Positions 21,681-35,320 are shown, numbered from the stretch's first letter. The stretch is 64,000 nt of DNA from Labia minor (GCA_963082975.1 OY720345.1:13418491-13482490); one strand, 5' to 3'. Made by a program: numbers and translations. The notes: generated by a model from the sequence alone, not told the origin.

Positions 21681-22061
21681 CAGTGATTCTCAACCTCTGT
21701 GCCGCGGGATTTTCAAAATGTGCCGCCAAATTTTACAAATGTAAAGTTCAAATTAAGAAAAAGTACTTATTTATTTTATATGTAGGTAAAAAAAAAAGGT
21801 AAAATGTTTTTGCGATCAGGCTCTTAATCATTTTCAATTTTCCAATATGGCTCTAAGTATCACCAAGTGTGCCCACCCCTGTTATTTTATTTTAGAAATG
21901 TGCCCGACTATTGAAAAAGGTTGCCGCGACCCCTGATTATTATCATAAACTATATTACAGTCTATTGTAGGTAAGTAAATAACTTTTACTTTTTTGTGTG
22001 CAGCCAAATTTTTAAATCGTTAAAAGTGTGCCGCGGTAAAAAAAAAGGTTGAGAATCATTG
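21681..22061. mobile_element. hAT-type MITE, CCGCGG subfamily, with an embedded second end
   Basis: 381 bp, starting CAGTGATTCTCAACC and ending AGGTTGAGAATCATTG. Target duplication CTCTAATA (21673-21680) and GTCTAATA (22062-22069), 7 of 8. The interior holds CAAGTGTGCCCACCCCTG near 21870, which looks like the right TIR of a different hAT family, so this copy is larger and possibly nested or chimaeric. Confidence 0.88.
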
Positions 22062-22069
22062 GTCTAATA

Positions 22070-23089
22070 TAATAGAAATTCTGATAAAAAATAAATTAGA
22101 AGCAGAGTTTCTTTCTTACCTTATCAATAAAGACTTGTTATTATATAAAAATAATGAAAGTTACTTGTTTATTATTTAATAAGTATTATATATATTTATA
22201 ATTATTATAGTAAATTCTACTCGTGTTTATTGTTGATAATATAACATATAAAGAGTGAGAAACATTTATAAATGACTTAAAAAGGCACAACTAAGAAGAT
22301 AGCGATATTAATAAAATTACTTATCAGGTTGAAATCTTATACACAAAAGCGCATCGAGTTATTTAAATTTTAACATATGTCATTTGAATCAACATCATTC
22401 ATAATTAAAAAAAATGTCAGAAATTATTAATAAACAAAATAAATAATAAATAACTAACACGACGTTTCTGACCAAAGAATTATTATAATAATTATATTTT
22501 TATATTGAATTTTTAGTTAAATTTATACTTGAAATATCAAATATAATCATCCATCCGAATGATAAATTACAAATTTAATAGGCCAATTGTAATTTCTATT
22601 TTGTAAGAAATTATGAGGTTATGGATATTTCAAAAAAATTACATATTTAATTTAATAAGATTAATAAGAACTCAGATTAATTGATAAATATTATTATAGA
22701 AATAGGAACTTTTATAATTAATACTTATATAATATTAATCACTACACTGTCTGATATTTTGGGAAATTATAAATAAAAATAAATATTACTAAAATCTTAT
22801 TCAAGAACTCAAATATTTAAATAAATTAATTTAAAAAAATTTAAAAACAAAAAAATGTATTTTTGGATTGTAAGTTTTTTTTCTTTCATCAATTTTCACA
22901 GTTGATAAATTTTATAGTTAAAAGTTTTCCGTATAGTAATAGAAACTGTACAAATAATATCAATCAAAATAGAAAGGATTATTACTATATTTAGATTTCA
23001 AAATTAATTAATTGTATTTATATAATTTTCAAAAAGCAAATATAGATGTAAGATTTTAACATTAAATTTAAAATTTGTATTTTTATATA
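22070..23089. other. AT-rich spacer
   Basis: No gene and no recognisable element seen. Confidence 0.5.
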
Positions 23090-23615
23090 CAGGGTGTCCC
23101 AAAATGAAAGAGCAGATGTCAATTTTGTATTACAGCCAAACTATGAAAGATAGAAACACATTGCGCATGTTATTGAATAGAGAAAGGTTCAAAGTTTTGA
23201 CACTATATCATATACTACATCATACACTCAGCATCAGTGTATGATGTAGTATGCTCGAGTAACATCGAAACGATAGTCCATTTCATTCCATACACGCATC
23301 AACTGGTCCCTATTTATTGAATTGACAGCTTCAATAATTCGATTTCGCAGACCTGTGAGAGTAGCTGGCATAGGTAGGACAAACATGTACCCCTAAAAAT
23401 CACATGGAGTAAGATCTGGGGACCTGGGAGGCCAGAAACAATGAACAAGGTCTTCCTGTGGTGTAGTCGCCATGTTGCTATAAACAAACAACAGCGCTGC
23501 TGTGTAAAAACTTTGAACCTTCCTCTATCCAATGACATGCGCAATGTGTTTCTATCTTTCATAGTTTTTCTGTAATACAAAATTGAAATCTGCTCTTTCA
23601 TTTTGGGACACCCTC
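23090..23615 (-). mobile_element. Long-TIR Tc1/mariner-superfamily (IS630-like) element
   Basis: 526 bp, bounded by TA on both sides. The ends are inverted repeats of about 113 bp (about 23090-23202 and 23503-23615) beginning CAGGGTGTCCCAAAATGAAA, with few differences. Between them is a decayed transposase fragment on the minus strand and a strong internal palindrome (ATACTACATCATACACT...AGTGTATGATGTAGTAT, about 23211-23252). The element is too short to be autonomous. Confidence 0.88.
23225..23470 (-). pseudogene. Transposase C-terminal fragment, IS630/Tc1 type
   Basis: On the minus strand one frame reads PPRSPDLTPCDF, a stop codon in place of the usual Phe-Leu-Trp continuation, then GYMFV, TLTGLRNRIIEAV and VWNEMDYRFDVTRA. 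SPDLTPCDF surrounds the third catalytic acidic residue of DDE/D transposases of the IS630-Tc1-mariner group. The N-terminal domain and the first two catalytic residues are missing, and the in-frame stop shows the copy is dead. The annotated-length 95-codon frame starting at 23601 is in the wrong register for this homology. Confidence 0.8.
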
Positions 23616-25278
23616 TATATGTACATAAATAAAAATAAAATTTAAAAAAAAATTAATCAAATTTTCTATTTAAAATTTATATATTTTATAATATTGTTTT
23701 AATATTTGTTGATTTTTTTTGATTTTTGTTGGACTTATAATACTTATAATAATATTTTTTATTAGTATTAATTAATAAATAATATAAATATTTTAGTTTC
23801 TCATTTTTTCCCTAATTTTTATAAAGAAATATCAATATAATTTAATAAATTAATAGAAAATCAATATTGTTTTCTTTGTTGTTTATTGTTATTGTATTTG
23901 AGATTAGATATATTTCATTGTGAGTGTGTATTAAAAATATTCTTCTGCACATGACATGGTTTTTATACCATGAAAAAGTATTTTTTTTTTTTTATTCTGA
24001 GAGAACAATACATATACAAAGAAAGTAAAACAATGTTAATATTTTTTTTTATATAATATATTTTAGATATGATTTTTATTTTATATTCGAAGAAATATCT
24101 ATATTTCGCGGTTGAAATGGTTTTACTTAACTTTTGTTTTTGTTTTTTTATTTTTTGTTTTTTAATACTTAAATAAAATACACACGAAAGAGGTATGGAT
24201 AATATATATATGGAGAGAGAGAAAGAGATAGAGAGAGTAAAGAGTGAGATGGGAGGAGTAATTAAAATACAATATAAATAAAAATCAAGTGAATGTGTTT
24301 TAATTATTATTATTGTTTGCCTCGACTTCCGGTTTCTTCTACTTCAGAATTGTTCCGCTTCGATGACGAGGATAGATAACATTGGCCCTGGACAGGCCCA
24401 AGTTTCTTCTTCAACCTCTCCTCTAAGAAAAAAGAAGGGAAAGAGAAATGGAGGGCGTAATTAATTTTATTTTGTCGTCGTCGCCGATGACCGCCCCTCT
24501 TGAGAAACTGAAAATAATACTAACTAATTATACACCTGCTGAAACTTATTAAATTCCAACACACGGTATATAATGTTATATATAGTCTATATATACATAT
24601 TTTAAAATAATATTTTAATAAATAAAAACAAAAAACCGAGAAAATCCATTAGTCAAGATATTAAATTTAAAATTAAATTACATAAATTTCTATTATAATA
24701 TAAATAAATATTAATATAAATATATTTACATTTATTCATTAATATCCCTGAATGTAAATTCTGCAAATTGAATTTTCCTAAATAAAAAAAAAACTATTTA
24801 TTTTATAAATAAACTTATAATAAATTACAAATAAAAAAATAATTGAAATTATCTAAATTAACCAATAAATCCAAATTATATTAACTATTTAAGTTAAAGT
24901 TTATAATAATAATAATTTCAATATTTATTTTTTATTTCACAAAAAAAAAAAGAAAAAAATTTTAACCCAAAAAAAAAACTTTAAGTTGGAAACAACTATT
25001 AATATTATAATTATGTGCTTATATTACTTAAACGTCTCAGTTAATAATACTTATTTTTATGCTGGATCTTCTGATTTGATTCACATTCAAACTTTTTTTT
25101 TGTCATTTTGTTATTATTACATAATGTCATTGATTTAAGAATTTTTAAGACTTGCTATTTAATAATAATTTTAATTGTTTTTTTTTTAATTATCAATTAT
25201 TGATATATGCTTTTAAGGACTTAATTTTAATATAAATAGCAAAAATGTTAATTTTATTTTGTATTTTGTTATAGATAA
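23616..25278. other. AT-rich spacer with one unique island
   Basis: Mostly AT-rich with GA-rich tracts (24212-24240). At 24318-24520 there is a distinct, less AT-rich, non-repetitive patch (including a CGTCGTCGTCGCC run) with no open frame. It may be regulatory DNA. Confidence 0.45.
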
Positions 25279-25572
25279 GGCGCCACAGAGTGAGAGGCTA
25301 GCGTCGCTGACTCACATTCTCGTGGTTCCGGGTTCAAGTCCCGGGCCTGGCAAGAGAATTTCTCTAGCTGGGGTCTATGGGACGGAGTCAACCCAGCCTC
25401 CGGGATCAACATTGGAGAATAGCTACTTGATAAAAAGTAGCGCCTCCGATCAAGAAAATCAAGGTAAAGGTTGATAGGAACCGTTTTACTGATCATAGGA
25501 CAACTAGTTGATATAACCGACTTGATAGGCGCTGTCCTTGCGTACGACGTACAAAAGTCAGAGGTTTGTTTG
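25279..25572 (+). mobile_element. tRNA-derived SINE, copy 2
   Basis: Plus-strand copy of the element at 3975-4269. The tRNA-like head carries CTAGCGTCGCTGACTCACAT and the B box GGGTTCAAGTCCCGGG. A shared body with a CTAGCTGGGGTCTATGG word follows, ending in a GAGGTTTGTTTG-type T-rich tail. Target duplications are not clear here. The 71- and 75-codon frames on the two strands belong to the SINE. Confidence 0.9.
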
Positions 25573-27400
25573 TTTTTTTTGTTTTATTATATCCAAAAAG
25601 TCAAGAACAATCTGTTAAAAAGTTAATTGATTTGTAAGTGTTGAGATTCTAAAATAAAACCTATAAAATTGGTTTAATAAATTTCATTGTAGGCATTTTC
25701 ACTCAAATATGAATTTGGATATGGGGATGAGCACATTTTAATTCGAAAATTGAAATAAACCAAATGAAGATTATTACTTATGTCAATATGACGAGGAATC
25801 AAATGTAATGTCTATTTTGAGATATTTCTTAGACACCAAACATTTAATTGTAATTTAACAAAAAAAAAAAAATAGCCACAGTTTGTGAATTTTAAAGGAA
25901 TCATATTCCATCCACTATGACGTTAAAGCATACATCAAGCATGGATCATTCGCCAAAAAAATGAGTAGCACTTGTTTAGGAAATGTTGTCACATCAACCG
26001 TGAGTTCTCAATTTACCATTTGTTGAAAAACTTATTAAATTGATTTAATGGTTGAACGTTATAACGATGTGAAATTGCACATAGTTCGATTTTTTTACAT
26101 ATAAATCCAAAAGTTGAATGAATACTACAGGATAATCAAGTTGTCTAAAAGGTGACAAAATGTCATTGATCAAATTAGAAAATAAAGTTTAATAATTATG
26201 TCAAAATGTCATTGTTTTGTTATCAAGACAATAAATATATAATCTTTTATCAAATACATACATGAATAATGAAAAATTATAAAGGATTCATAAGAAAAAA
26301 ATTATTCAAATTTTAATGATTTTTACATTAGTCATATCTAGATATTTAATTTTATATAGGATTCATTTGGAAACTTGATTTAGGCTTAAATCATAACAGG
26401 TGATTAAACTCAATGGTCTAGTGGAGTCATTTTACCGACATAAATAAAAAAAAGTGATTCATTATTAAATGAAAATATTATTATTATTATTGAATTTTAT
26501 AAAGTACATTTACAGGTACAAGCTCAATCATCATTTATCATAAATTGTCTTTAATCAATTTTTTTTTCATCAGATCACATAAATTAGAATAGGGTCGTTT
26601 TAGCCGGGGCACAGCCAGACAAATAGTAACATGCACATTGTACCAGGCTGGATAGAAAAAAATCTAAATATTATGAATTATACTAAAAGAAATAAGTTAT
26701 GATGAATAATAAATTAAAATATAAATAATAACTTAAATTATATTTATATTATATATACATAAATAAATAATTTGAATAAATAATATTTATCTAAATTTAA
26801 TAAAGTATAAATTATAAAAAAAAAAAAAAAACTGATCAAAATTCTAAATAAGTTTATTTGCGATTTCGCAAATAGTCTCTTTGCTTAAGCTTATAACAAG
26901 AACATAATTCACAAATTGCAACATGGAGAGTCAAGTCATCTTTTCATATTAAGTAACCATGGAAGAAGAAAAAAAAACAGTGACCTGCCTATTCGCCTGT
27001 TTTGTCTTGAACAATCTGTTCAATCGAATGTTTTTCTCCATCTTCTCTTAATATATATTTTGGAATTGTTTTTATTTTTATGATTAATAATAATAATTCT
27101 TTAATGTGAATTTAGTGCCTGGAATTTTGTTAAAAAATCTATGTCTTTTGGAACAAATATGATTGGAAAAAATATGATGATCTTTCACCCAACTATAAAG
27201 AATCTGTATATTTTGAGTAAGTGAGGAGTGGATGATAATAATTAAATTTTTTTATGGTTAGTAAGAAATTTTTATTATTAAATGTCGTTATTCTTATAAT
27301 AAAAGTGATTAATTAGCAAAATTAATTGATTATATATAAACATGAATATAGAAATAGAATTAACTTAAATTTAAGTAATTATTATACAAATAAATAAGTT
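25573..27400. other. Spacer, partly complex, no gene
   Basis: The 25700-26450 stretch is moderately complex without a long open frame. A short GC-richer patch is at 26590-26660. The rest is AT-rich. Confidence 0.45.
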
Positions 27401-27751
27401 GACCTGTGGCCAGGTCCGAACCGACCGACGGTTTGAAGTAAATTAATTTCCAGGTACAGAAACAATTTCAAATAATTTTAATATATCTATTAATGTATTA
27501 AAAAACAGATATGGATAGAACATATAAATATTTTTAATTTTATTTTATTTATAATATATATGTAAGACCAGGCTGTGACGTCATGAATGGCTGGATGACG
27601 TCATATAATTTTAAATTAAGAAAAAAACTAATAAAGATGATTTTTCTCGAGTATAAAACCAATGCAAAGTGCATGATTCGTGATATGTAAAAAATCTCCT
27701 CATGTGAAATTTGGTGTGAAAACAATACCTCCCTTACTATCGTCGGTCGGT
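27401..27751 (-). repeat. B module alone, with both ends
   Basis: On the plus strand it begins GACCTGTGGCCAGG and CCGACCGACGG and ends CTATCGTCGGTCGGT, so CCGACCGACG forms terminal inverted repeats around a 351-bp unit without coding capacity. It includes two TGACGTCA palindromes, at 27576-27583 and 27596-27603, whose starts are 20 bp apart. It is the same unit as the second half of 16432-17033. The 92-codon minus frame is repeat-derived. Confidence 0.85.
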
Positions 27752-30040
27752 AAAAACATCCAAACCAACAAAAAAAATTTTGTAGGATCGATATGAAATT
27801 ATTTCTTATTTTAGTTGGTTTAGTCATCCTTTATTCTTTCATTTTTGTTTTTAGTACTATTAATAAATATAAAATTTCTATTATTAAGAAAAATATAGAA
27901 ATAAACAGTAATTTTGGTATGTATAAGTATATATAAATATATATTAATCTTAATATTGACATAAATAATTAATTTATAAATAAAAATTAAATAATTCAAA
28001 TATATTTCCTTGATAAGAAGTCATCATAAATATTTTCAGATTCAAAATGGAATATAAATCGATTAAGTATACTATGCATATTAATTAAATAAATTTTATT
28101 AAAATATATTTTTAAATTATAAAAATTTAATTAAAGTAATATGTATTTCCAATGATAATAAAATTTTGAATTGTTTTTAAATTTGTTCTCTTTTAATTCA
28201 ATCATGAATTAAATTAGAAAAATTATTGTTCTGATTTTCACACAAGTAGCTTAAATAATGAATTTTAAGAAGAAATCTCGAGAGTAATATTAAACAAACA
28301 TAATAGGAGTAATAATTTTCAGGTAATCAAGTACAAAATAAATTCAATTAAGATTCTTTTATATTATTTCAATTAACATAACTATTTTAAATTTAGTGAT
28401 GTCCTTTCACAAAGGGTTCAAAGAGGTTCCAATTTTTTTTTTTATTAGCTTTACTCGCGAATATTCCCGAACTGTTATGTCCAACCGATTTATTTTTTAA
28501 GCAACAAATCATTTTTAATTTCATATTCAGGTAAATATGAAGATGAAAAATGTAAAAAAAATAAATATTCAGTTTTTCCTAAATTAAAAAACACATGTCT
28601 TTTATATTATATAAGTTTTTTAACTGCCTCGTCATTTTGTATTTTTTATGAATTTTTCTTATTACCGCTATATTGTAAATATGGGATAAATTAATTATAA
28701 TAAAATTGTCTTACACCCTTGAACAATCGAATATGTAGCATGAATGCCTCTTTGGGAAATACTGAATTCTTTGTTAGATATTTATAAAACTCAATTGAAT
28801 GTTAAATTAGAAAATAGAATATTAATATATTATTATATATAATACATTGAACATAAAAATTTATTATGCATATAGATTAGTTGAACATAATAATAGCCTT
28901 TATCATGCATCGTTAATTTTTTTTTTTTTTTTAATAATCTTAAATTAAAATCTACTTAAAATTTCTTAAAAAATAATTTACTATTTAATATTACTAAGTT
29001 ACAATATTTTTAAAATTTAACTAAAATAATCGTTCACCAGAATCATTAGAGGATTCATAAAAAAATAACAAGATTTCTAAAAATTCTCTTTAGTTTCTAT
29101 TGTTTACCCAAATTATTTTATAAATTTATAAGAGACTTTAATGCAAGGCAAAGTTACGAGAATTCTATTTAAATTCTATTCTATATTTTTTCATTTGTGG
29201 TCGAATTTTATTCAAACGTATATAATTCAATGATTAAAAATAAATTATTTTAGTGTTTATCATTTAAAAAACGTAAGATTGAAGATTACGATATGATAAT
29301 CTCCATAGCGATGCGGTTTGCTCTAAAAGTGTAACTTTATCATAAAAAAAGACAAAAATAGAAGGAAATACATTTTCTCTCCCTCTCTCTCTCTCTCAAT
29401 ATATATAAAAGAAAAATTAATAAATATTTTTGAGATTTATAATGTGTAATATTAATTATTTTTATTTTTTCAATTTAATATCATTTTTTTTAATTCATTT
29501 TAAATAAAATTTTTGTTTCTATTCCATGATATGAGATTATTTTATTATCTAATTTAATTTAAATTTCATTTAAATACCTAAATATTTATCTAACTCTTAA
29601 TTTGATTTAATTAAATTTTCTATCAAATGTAATTTTTTTTTTATTATATATCCAATTTATAATATATTCATATTTATTATTATCTATATTAATTCATTTT
29701 CATATTATGGAAAATTGAAGAAATTTTTTTGAATCTTTATTATTATTATAAATAATATTTTTAATTTATAATTGAAAAATAATATAAATTATTTTTATAT
29801 TTATTATTATAATTCTTGAAAAAATTAAATTATTCTTGTAATATTATTAACTTTCGTATTTAGTTAATAATAAATAATCTAAGTTTGCTCCCCTTTGTAG
29901 ATATGCATTACCCGAAACTGTTCCTAGCACAAAACGAAACAAAAACATTGAGCAAGTGAACGGGTAGGATGTAGAGGACACAATACAATTATCGAAAAGT
30001 ATAGAATTGGGTATTAGAAAAGACAGTGCACACACTATCC
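27752..30040. other. AT-rich spacer
   Basis: No gene is visible. A patch at 29880-30040 is more complex but holds only a 62-codon minus-strand frame with no features. Confidence 0.5.
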
Positions 30041-30237
30041 CGTTTTTAGGTGCTCTGTCACGGCGTCCTCAAAAATGTCTTCGGGACAGCCTATTGTCCC
30101 GTTTTTTATATATTTAGGACATTTCGTACTTTTTTTTCAAAAATTTTTCAATTTGGTTCTAAAAAAAAAGATAAAACGTTTTCTGGACTAAGCTCTTAAA
30201 CATTTCTGACTTTTTCGAAATATGGTCATCCTAACCA
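30041..30237. mobile_element. Truncated hAT-type MITE, TAGGGTGACC family
   Basis: It begins inside the family consensus (CCCGTTTTTAGGTGCTCTG) and keeps the right end, AAATATGGTCATCCTA. The left TIR is missing. Confidence 0.8.
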
Positions 30238-31017
30238 TCCTCCATTTTTTTAGACAATTTGGGAAAAACACAAGATTTTGTTTTCATATTCTGACAAGGA
30301 TTAATACATAATTTCATCGAATGAAAGGATCAGGGTTTACAAACATCATGGATATTCATCCTATATCTATTTGGTCGAAATTATTTTTAAGAAAAATAAA
30401 AAAAGTATATACCATATGCATTTAGTTTTTATATTTTAAAATTTTTTATTAAAAATTACAATAATTATGTAAATGCTAAACTCATTCCACCGTCTCTCAT
30501 CATCCTAATTAATATAATACATATTAAATAAACAAAAAAAAAAAAAAAGTTTGTACAATATATAGAATTTAGTCAAATAGAAAGTAATCAATCTTAATTT
30601 TTATTTGATTCTTTAGATATATATTTTTTTTTTTTATAAATTACCACTGTTTTTATTCTTCATGTAATTTTTATGTTTTTTTTTTTATTTCTTAATTTCT
30701 AATTGAGTGCACACACGAAAATTCAAACTGTCTTTTGAGTGGAATGGGGGTGAGGTGTGGGTGAAGAGAGTGGAGGGGATAGTCATCATCATCTTCAACA
30801 ACCAAAGCCTATATATACATCGAGGCTAAAAGATAATCATCAAAACAGGTGAAAATCAGTGGCGCAGAAATATCTGTCTGTCTTGTTAGAAATTATAATT
30901 ATTTATTCACATTTTAAGGCTTGCATTAACATTCTCCATCCCCTCTCGCCCTCCTATCTCCCTCCTATCTAGCCAATTCCACCTATCGTGATAGAAAGAA
31001 AACCAAGCAAATGTATG
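30238..31017. other. Spacer, no gene seen
   Basis: AT-rich, with a C/T-rich and more complex patch at 30710-31010. Confidence 0.4.
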
Positions 31018-31048
<31 letters not shown>

Positions 31049-31060
31049 TGTGTGGGAGAC

Positions 31061-31093
<33 letters not shown>

Positions 31094-31096
31094 GAA
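31018..31096. repeat. Compound (TG)n-(GA)n microsatellite
   Basis: A TG run, interrupted once by TATG, passes directly into a GA run. Frames of 65 and 100 codons through it are simple-repeat artefacts. Confidence 0.9.
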
Positions 31097-31973
31097 TTTT
31101 TATTCGATTTTTTTCGAAGACGAATAAGAAGAATAATGAATAGAAAACGAAATCAGCCAAGTTCATCGCCTTTTTCTAAAAGTCGACTCGACTTGCCTAT
31201 TCAGTGGTTACCAATTACTTTATTCAATTTAACACCCAATCTTAAAAGAGATATTGGAATGAATGAGAGAAAGAGAAAGAGAGAGAAAGGATGTGGAAAT
31301 AGATCAAGTGAGAGATTAGATTGAATAAAAATGAGGCAATTATACTAAAATCAGCCCATTTTAGTTTGAATTCATAAGATAATTATTGTACAATCGCGTT
31401 AGAAAAGAATTTCCTTTTTTAATAAAGATTAGTATATATTAAAAGAAAAATTGTAATGAATCAAATTAAAAAAAAAAAAAATAAAATAGATAATAAAATA
31501 AAATTGTTAATTTATAAGAAATATTAATGAGAATAAATTAAGAGAATTATTTATTAAAAATATTCCAATATTTTAAATATTGCCAGAAAAACCAAAAGAG
31601 AGAGAAAGAGAGAGAAGAGAGAAAACAACAAAAACAAAAACAAAATCAAAAAGTGTAGTTTTTAAGGTAAAAATCAACCACAATAATGTTAAAATTGAAA
31701 AAGGTCAGAAAACAAATGAAAATAGCAAATTGGAATGCATTAATATTTGGAACTTGGGAAAAAGTTTTTTTTTTATTGTAAATTGGGCAGAGACAAAAAT
31801 AAAGGGGAAAATATAAAATAATGAAACTGCTTTGATATAATTTTTTTTTTAATTTTTCATTTAAAGTTCATTATATAACTGAATAATTTATATTAATAAT
31901 ACATTTACTTTTATTTAAAAAATTGTATTTTGAGTAGTTATAATGAAAAGTCGAATTGGAAGGTTTTTATTTT
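31097..31973. other. Purine-rich and AT-rich spacer
   Basis: A GA-rich tract lies at about 31596-31625. Its 78-codon Lys/Glu/Arg-rich frame follows the purine bias and is not called a gene. Confidence 0.5.
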
Positions 31974-32258
31974 ACCGACCGTCGATAGGAAGGGAAGGTA
32001 TTGATTGTTTTCACACCAAATTTCACATGTGATGATTTTTACATATCTCCAAGAATCATGCATTTTGTTAACAGAAAAATGTATTTTTAGCATGATGTCT
32101 GTCCTTCTGTCCGTCCGTCTGTACATTGTGTGTCCGTATAGACGTGTACAGCTTGAACAGCTAAACGGATTATGATAATATTTGATATATTTACTTAATG
32201 CATCAGTAGCATGAATTCATCAACTTTTGGTGTATATACGGAAACACGAAGTGTTAGC
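31974..32258 (+). repeat. A module alone
   Basis: Begins ACCGACCGTCGATAGG and keeps the head, the GTCCGTCCGTCTGT-type microsatellite (about 32098-32122) and the tail up to CGGAAACACGAAGTG. The B module is absent. Confidence 0.85.
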
Positions 32259-35200
32259 TTACTTAGTAATTAATTAATTTTATATTCATTGTCGGAAAAA
32301 TAAATTCACTTAAAATATAGTAGTAATTATTAATTGAGTAATTAAACTAAAAAAATAAAAACCAAGATGGTAATATAATTTAGCCATTTTAATTCAAGTT
32401 TTTTGATACTTTATATTATATATATTGTTATAATGTTGTTTGGAAAATCGGTGGTTGTGTGCCTAGACTCAATAATAAAAAATAATTTATAAATTTTATA
32501 AATTAATGTTTAAGAAAATAAATATTTAATTCATTAAAGTCAATTGATTACACATGCTATTGTGTTATTTTGAAAATTCCATTTGTCAGTTTATATTATT
32601 AATCTATCAAAATTTTGTAATTTTCACCCTTTGTTGATTAAAATTCCTTTCACAAATTTAGATATACAGTCGAGGGTGTAGAAGAGAAAAGTGAAGAAGA
32701 TATATATATATATAATCGCAATGAGTAGAGAACAAAACGTTCCTTAACGCTTATTTGTGCTGCAAAGACGTTATCAAGCTTGATGTCGTAAATTTTCATG
32801 GGGACCAACCCCCCGACGACGATTGCCTTGAGCACTTGTCCCTCAGTGTTGGTGTATTTATTTGCGTGTGTGTCTGTAAAGAGAGAGAGACAATATATCA
32901 GGGTGACCAACCCACAAACAGTGAATTCCATTTCTACGGCTGGCTGAACTGCTTATAAGATTTACATCCGGTATTTCAAACGCCACCACCGTCCTGCGCG
33001 ACCCACCCTCGCAATCCACCCGCAACTCTCTCAACCTCCCTCCTGCCACCCATTCACACACTAAAAGAGACCACTAAACGACGACACTGTTGACATTTTC
33101 GCTTACAACTAAATATATATGCACTCGAGTTTACAATATTATTATTATTATTATTATTATTTTATAATAACATCAGAGACAGAGAGTAGAGAAATCTCAT
33201 TAAGGAGGAGAGGCTGTTTCGTCTTCTCTAAACCTTAAAAACTCTTCCTTTACAGTGTAATTGCATTTTATGCTAAATAAATCAGTTTCCTATTCAGTCC
33301 CCCACTTCAAACCACTAACCAAAATCCCCCCCCCCACCCCTCTCCTATGTCTTTGTTTTTGTTACATTCATAATTAATAAAAAATAAATAAATAATTAAA
33401 TTATATAAATATTAATTAAGAATAAAAAAGAAAAGATTATATTTTAAATCAATTTCTAAAATATATATAGAATTGTTGGTTAAAACAAAAATATAATAAT
33501 ATCAAAAGTAAAACTTCACTTAAAACATATCGTTTTCCATATTATTTAATATTTATTTTCATATGAATTTTCGATTTGATTTAATCTTTTGATGACTTTA
33601 CTTTACTTTTCTATTTTAATTAAAATATTTTTTATCACTATTTGAAAAGTTACACTTTGAATTATAATACAGTTTAATCAATAATATATATCAATAAATA
33701 TCAATTTTTTTATAATAAAATTGTAAAATCAACTTAAATATTATAAACAATATTTTCTTTGGATTCACACTAATATTTTTATTGAAATCATAAAATAAAA
33801 GATTTTTACAGACATATCTACAAGATGTACAATCATCGTGGATAATTTTTGCAAACTTTTCTAAAATAGGATGATTATTAGTATATACTTAATTAGTAAA
33901 AATAAATTGAAAAAAAATGTGTCCAGATTCAACATTTCAATTCATTCATGTTTACTCAAAGTGAAAGTCAAAAAAACTTTATTGTCAAATAAAATAAAGG
34001 AATCAACAAAACGAAAAGTAGTAAAAGTAAATATTATTAAAGTAGTAAGAAATTATATTAATATATATTAGAAAATAATTAGAAAATAAACCAATAACCA
34101 TAATAACATATTTCAGAGAGATACAAACTAGAAAAAAATAACTATGTAGTATATAGTATAATATATATATATATATTTTCACCATTTAATATCAGAAGTA
34201 TTATGAACAAAATAATATTATACAAATAAATATATTTGTCATTATTCTTAAATAATAGAATAATATTATTTATTATTTATTTATTATAAATAAACAAATG
34301 TTGAAAAATTTGTAGGATTATTTAAAAGATAAAATTTAATTTAAATTTTCCTTGAGTAATTTAAAGAGTAGAATGAAAATCTTCTGATTTTTTATACTGA
34401 TAGAATCTTGCTTAATAATTATTAATAATTTTCATAATGTAATTTTAATAATATACTTATTGTTTCAAAGGTAATTTCAAAATAAATGAATTAATGAATA
34501 GATAATTATATTTTTAAACATAAACCTATAACTTTCAAATAACTTGTATAATACATATTAATAGACAATTATTTATTTTTATTTATTTAATATATATATA
34601 TATATAATAAATAAATTAATTGATAGTTTAAAAAAGAATTAATTTATAAATTTGATAATTAACTTCCGATAATTAAATTAGAATTAAATTAAAGTTTTTT
34701 GAATGATTATTTTTGATAAATGATATGAAAAGGAAGTCTTTTTTTATCCATATGTACTATCTGCCCCTCCCCTTCTCTCTCTCTCTCGATAATAAATATA
34801 ATAAATATATAAATAGTATTGATATCCTTCTCTTGAACTCTTATAATTTATTACGAACTTGTATATTATATATAAATAGGGCTGTAATTAAAATTTTAAT
34901 GTGATAACGTCTTAAACAACTGACTTTTGAAACAAGTTTTTCTGCATCTTAACGAAGGAAGTAGATCCGTTTTATATTCAATATTAAATATATATATATA
35001 TATATTTACTTAATTATTAATTCAATTCAATTGATGGATTATTATTTTTCGTTTTTTTTTTTTTATTTAATAAGTGTGCGTGTTGAATTCGTTGATAAAT
35101 GCACATATTACTCTTCATCGTCTCTTCTTTACTTATTTCTTCTTTGCCTCTGCCCGCCAAAAAGACCGGAAGTGAGGTACTTGGAACACTGAAGGCGTTG

Positions 35201-35317
35201 ATTGTATTATATTCTTTCTTAAGCGCGCGTGTGTGTGTGTGTGCAGGTGGTTGGCATTTGAGTGAGAACAATAATAATCATCAAGTGGGAGGTGAACTAG
35301 AACATTTCACACAAACA
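32259..35317. other. AT-rich spacer with one unique island
   Basis: A GC-richer patch lies at about 32730-33100, non-repetitive, with short frames on both strands but no domain. An (ATT)n run is at about 33137-33163. The remainder is AT-rich. Confidence 0.45.
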
Positions 35318-35320
35318 CAT

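Noticed and set aside
25279-25360. Functional tRNA gene
   Set aside because: The B box is good, but the acceptor stem does not close and a 200-base body follows, so it is a SINE head.
29847-30035. 62-codon minus-strand frame in a complex patch
   Set aside because: No recognisable domain and no splice or promoter context. Left as spacer.
31022-31324. 100-codon frame rich in Cys-Val and Arg-Glu
   Set aside because: Translation of a TG/GA microsatellite.
31580-31816. 78-codon basic frame
   Set aside because: Follows a purine-rich tract, with no domain and no supporting context.
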